Part shown: positions 12,752-15,632 of the stretch, piece after piece
Layout: every line of letters begins with the position of its first letter
Numbering within the stretch: position 1 is the stretch's first letter
Source of the DNA: Bacillota bacterium
GTDB taxonomy: Bacteria > Bacillota > Clostridia > Acetivibrionales > DSM-1351
Length of the DNA stretch: 15,632 bases
Direction of reading: 5' to 3'
NCBI GenBank assembly: GCA_023395575.1
Contig: JAEWZA010000413.1
Location: 1 to 15,632, forward strand
Position numbers and translations under genes: made by a program
The notes under the pieces: generated by a model
Seen by the model: the letters and a program-made list of their open reading frames with translations, nothing else
Database searches by the model: none
Told to the model about the DNA's origin: nothing

Positions 12752-15632
12752 TTAGTTGCCTTCAATATTTTCTTTGTTCAACTTTAATTCTTTGATTATC
12801 TTTTCCAATATACCATATTCAATTTTCTTAACTTCATTAATTTCATTAATAACATCATAAATCAAGTACTTATATTTTTGAGATATATTCGTAGAATCAA
12901 TGTCTTTTATGAACTGAGAAAAGCATTTTAGTCTGATATTATTCCATCTCTCTACAATTTCCATGTATTGTTTATGAAGTTCAGTAATTCCCCCTACTAA
13001 CTGATATTTTGAAATTACATATTCAATCCTGTCATATAAACATTTTTTATGCTCGGACAATAAATGTACTGCTCTATAATCGATTGTTGGCTTTCCCTCA
13101 AGTACATTATGCAAGTTTTTAATAAGTACATCATATGTCCTAAGCCCATATTCTACTTGTTCTGGATAATGCTCTAACATATAAACTCTTCTTAAATCAC
13201 TTCTAGAAAAAATGTAACTCTCTAATTCATTTATAAACTTAGTTATACTAAAAGGATATTCCCCGTCAAAACCTTTATATTTAATCAAGTGTACGGCACA
13301 CCACTCAGACCATGGAGCATCCTTTTTATAATAAATTTTTCCATTCTCAAAAGCAGAATTAAATTCGTTATAATCAAAAATAAGTTCAGTAAAAAGTCTA
13401 TATTGATCAAACCCGATACCCTTTAATTGTTTTGTAGCATTATCATATCCATAGATTAGTGAATCGTGTACAAAATGTTCTTTTTGGTATGACCATTTAT
13501 TTGAAAGATAGAATTCATCAACATTAATTATAAGATAATGTCCCATATTGATATTTTCAATAATAAAATCAATGATAGATTTTTCATTCTTTAACAAATG
13601 ATATCCCACATTAAAATCATATACAACTTCAGTATAGCAATCTCTAGGTTCTATGTAGTTAAGTTCAACAAACCCATTTGGATCTTTAAACGAATAAATC
13701 TGTATAAAACTATTGAAGTACCATGGAATATACTTTTCATTAGCAAGTACAGCACATAGAGGCAAACTTCTGTGAAGATACGTAGTTATATCTCGCTGCA
13801 TTACCACTTTCAATTCCTTTGATTCAGGGTAATTTACTATTTGTCCCGACAGTGCTGTGTCTACCTTCTTACTGTTCACTTGTATCCGATTGTCAGATAG
13901 ACTTTTTTCTTCCTGTACATTTTGGGGCTGGCTCTCTGTTTCCTGATAGTTGGCAGCTTTCCGATTTTCTATCATTTCATCGCCTTCCTCAATGAAAAAG
14001 GACTGTACGGTTTGTACTACGCCTGATTTGTTGGACTCCACAAGCTCTTTTGTTGGACTCCACAGCTCTTTTAGTTTATTAATCAATTCTTCCTCTTTAT
14101 CCTTTAATTTTTGAAAATGTTCTATATAGAAAGTTCCAAAGGTTGTTTCACCTTTTCCAGCTCTCACTCTGATTAAAAGTCCTATATCTACCCATAGCTT
14201 AAATATTTCTTCAAGCCTATCCATAATCTCTAATTTTACTTCGTTATTACATTCCTCATCATATTCCTCTAAAGCATACTTTAATAATTTTCTCTGTGAT
14301 GCTATCGACCAGGTCTTCCAGTTGAACAATCCAACAAGCCACATTTGTACGAATGTACTTGAATCATATAAGTCTAAACTGTTTTTATTACATATATCTA
14401 TAAGACATTGTATTGCAGCATGCCCTTGAGATACTTTTCGCCCGTTTTCGTAAAACACACCTTTTTCATAGTTTTTCAACATTATTTCTATTAGCTCTTT
14501 GAGATGAGAGCCATTATTTATTTTCTGTTCATCAAAAGAAACAGTAACATAGTTAAGCAAATCATCAAAGGCTGGACGTAAAGCCTCTTTATCAATAATA
14601 CCTACTGATTTGTTTTCGCCATATGGTATATAATTTTTAGCATTAATAATTTGCGGCATTTCTACATAATAAAAACTCTGTTGGTCATAAGCAATAACTA
14701 GGAAACTATGTTGGTCAGGTACTGTATAATCCGATTCCCTATATTGCTGTGAAAATGGGACTTTTTGCATAAAAGTATTAACTATGACTAGCTCACCCTT
14801 ATCAAGAAGCTCCTCGATTTCCTTAATGGACTCATATCCATTACCTTTGTAATATTGCACCTTGAAAATGTCATCTCGGAACGGAAAATTCAAATGACTA
14901 ATATTATAAATTGAACCATCTTGATTTTGTATTACTTCAATGGTTATATCGGATATAAGTAATTCCTTCAAGCCTTTAGCACTTTTTAGCTTTCTCTTTG
15001 AAGTAAAGTAAATCATAAGTATGTCACAATCAAGATATAAACTATACTCATCTACTTCACCATTTTTTAAAAAATGATACTCTATATCAATATTTTCTTT
15101 AAATATTGGTGGTAAATCATGCTTAATGCCATTCAATTTAATTATGTGCTTTTGGAGTTCCTCAATTGTTGGGTATTGCAAAATATGCTGCACATTCATT
15201 GAATAGTCTTCTAAACGACCTATCATCTGAATAGCCTTAATAGAGTTACCTCCAATGTCAAAAAAATTATCCTTTATACCCACCCTTTTTAAATCTAATA
15301 CTTCCTGCCATACGTCAACAAGCTTTTGTTCAATCTCATTAGTAGGAGCTACATATTCTTCTCCTATACTAAATCCACCATCATAATCAGGCAGTGCCTT
15401 GCGATCTATCTTTCCATTTTGCGATAACGGAAGTTTTTCCATTTGAACAAAATTAGATGGTACCATGTATTCAGGAAGCGTATTTTTTAGACTTTCTCGT
15501 ATATCATGGACAGTAACACTTCTGTTTGTCACAACATAAGCGCAAAGAAATTTAGTTCCACTATTTGCATCCTCCTTGGCAACAACAACAGCCTCAATTA
15601 TATACTCAAGATTTAATAATTGTGCCTCAATC
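12752..15632 (-). CDS. NRPS C-terminal part: end of adenylation domain, carrier domain, then two papain/BtrH-like domains (5' end outside window)
   Basis: The frame is open to the right edge. Residues before the internal GTG at 15532 (GTKFLCAYVV) are adenylation-domain sequence, so that GTG is not the start. Counting from it: residues 1-50 end an adenylation domain with the A10 motif LSQNGKIDRKAL. Residues 62-132 are a peptidyl carrier domain with DNFFDIGGNSIKA and phosphopantetheine Ser97. Residues 150-490 and 575-920 are two divergent domains of one architecture. Both have a beta strand ending in N (ELVIVN near 247-252; HYLIIN near 665-670), then a loop to H-x-x-x-I-x-YD (His275; H689-DSLIYGYD), then a helical part. 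They are joined by a Gln/Glu/Ser-rich linker (about 491-575). No condensation, epimerase or recognisable thioesterase domain follows the carrier. Cys593 and His689 in the second copy could form a Cys-His pair as in BtrH-type acyltransferases; this is inferred. Confidence 0.85.
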   Translation of the reverse strand, partial: IEAQLLNLEYIIEAVVVAKEDANSGTKFLCAYVVTNRSVTVHDIRESLKNTLPEYMVPSNFVQMEKLPLSQNGKIDRKALPDYDGGFSIGEEYVAPTNEIEQKLVDVWQEVLDLKRVGIKDNFFDIGGNSIKAIQMIGRLEDYSMNVQHILQYPTIEELQKHIIKLNGIKHDLPPIFKENIDIEYHFLKNGEVDEYSLYLDCDILMIYFTSKRKLKSAKGLKELLISDITIEVIQNQDGSIYNISHLNFPFRDDIFKVQYYKGNGYESIKEIEELLDKGELVIVNTFMQKVPFSQQYRESDYTVPDQHSFLVIAYDQQSFYYVEMPQIINAKNYIPYGENKSVGIIDKEALRPAFDDLLNYVTVSFDEQKINNGSHLKELIEIMLKNYEKGVFYENGRKVSQGHAAIQCLIDICNKNSLDLYDSSTFVQMWLVGLFNWKTWSIASQRKLLKYALEEYDEECNNEVKLEIMDRLEEIFKLWVDIGLLIRVRAGKGETTFGTFYIEHFQKLKDKEEELINKLKELWSPTKELVESNKSGVVQTVQSFFIEEGDEMIENRKAANYQETESQPQNVQEEKSLSDNRIQVNSKKVDTALSGQIVNYPESKELKVVMQRDITTYLHRSLPLCAVLANEKYIPWYFNSFIQIYSFKDPNGFVELNYIEPRDCYTEVVYDFNVGYHLLKNEKSIIDFIIENINMGHYLIINVDEFYLSNKWSYQKEHFVHDSLIYGYDNATKQLKGIGFDQYRLFTELIFDYNEFNSAFENGKIYYKKDAPWSEWCAVHLIKYKGFDGEYPFSITKFINELESYIFSRSDLRRVYMLEHYPEQVEYGLRTYDVLIKNLHNVLEGKPTIDYRAVHLLSEHKKCLYDRIEYVISKYQLVGGITELHKQYMEIVERWNNIRLKCFSQFIKDIDSTNISQKYKYLIYDVINEINEVKKIEYGILEKIIKELKLNKENIEGN

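Noticed and set aside
15530..15532. GTG at 15532 as the start of the NRPS protein
   Set aside because: The frame stays open to the right edge and the upstream codons encode adenylation-domain sequence, so the true start lies outside the window.
1..15632. CRISPR array
   Set aside because: No regularly spaced direct repeats occur; the only direct repeat noticed is a single nine-base pair near tRNA-His.

Overview
The window is AT-rich (roughly two thirds A+T) DNA with strong AGGAGG-type ribosome binding sites, textbook TTGACA/TATAAT promoters and Clostridia-type gene content. It most resembles an anaerobic, low-GC member of the Clostridia, possibly near the Ruminiclostridium/Clostridium cellulolyticum group. 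That placement rests on recalled gene neighbourhoods and has not been tested by a search.

Layout. Positions 1-1535 (minus) carry part of a sensory [FeFe]-hydrogenase-type operon: a DRTGG-domain protein, an RsbW-like ATPase, and a ferredoxin/hydrogenase-domain protein that runs off the left edge. Upstream of it, 1654-3312 (minus) encodes a TGS + ThrRS-like domain + uridine-kinase-type nucleoside kinase. A divergent 400-bp gap with a foldable element separates it from prfC (RF3, 3719-5332, plus), which has its own promoter and terminator. A tRNA-Gln/tRNA-Lys pair with a near-ideal promoter and a terminator follows. Then come a fold-back repeat, a DUF4349-type lipoprotein (minus), a tRNA-His gene (minus), a 59-residue zinc-ribbon protein (plus, 7806-7985), galactose mutarotase (minus), a ZIP metal transporter (minus) and mscL (minus).

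From about 10.9 kb on the sequence looks accessory. It holds a decayed radical-SAM gene of the AmrS type, truncated at both ends and frameshifted, next to inverted repeats in gene-free DNA. After that come a 121-residue orphan protein and the C-terminal part of a large nonribosomal peptide synthetase (NRPS) that runs off the right edge. After its last carrier domain the NRPS has no condensation or recognisable thioesterase domain. Instead it carries about 790 residues made of two divergent, apparently homologous domains that look papain-like/BtrH-like. This is the best candidate for an undescribed system: a possible alternative chain-release or acyl-transfer apparatus fused to an NRPS.

Other points of interest are an Asp-to-Val change in the guanine-recognition motif of RF3, a leader upstream of the zinc-ribbon gene that can pair perfectly with its ribosome binding site, and a strong ribosome binding site feeding a four-codon reading frame upstream of the RsbW-like gene.
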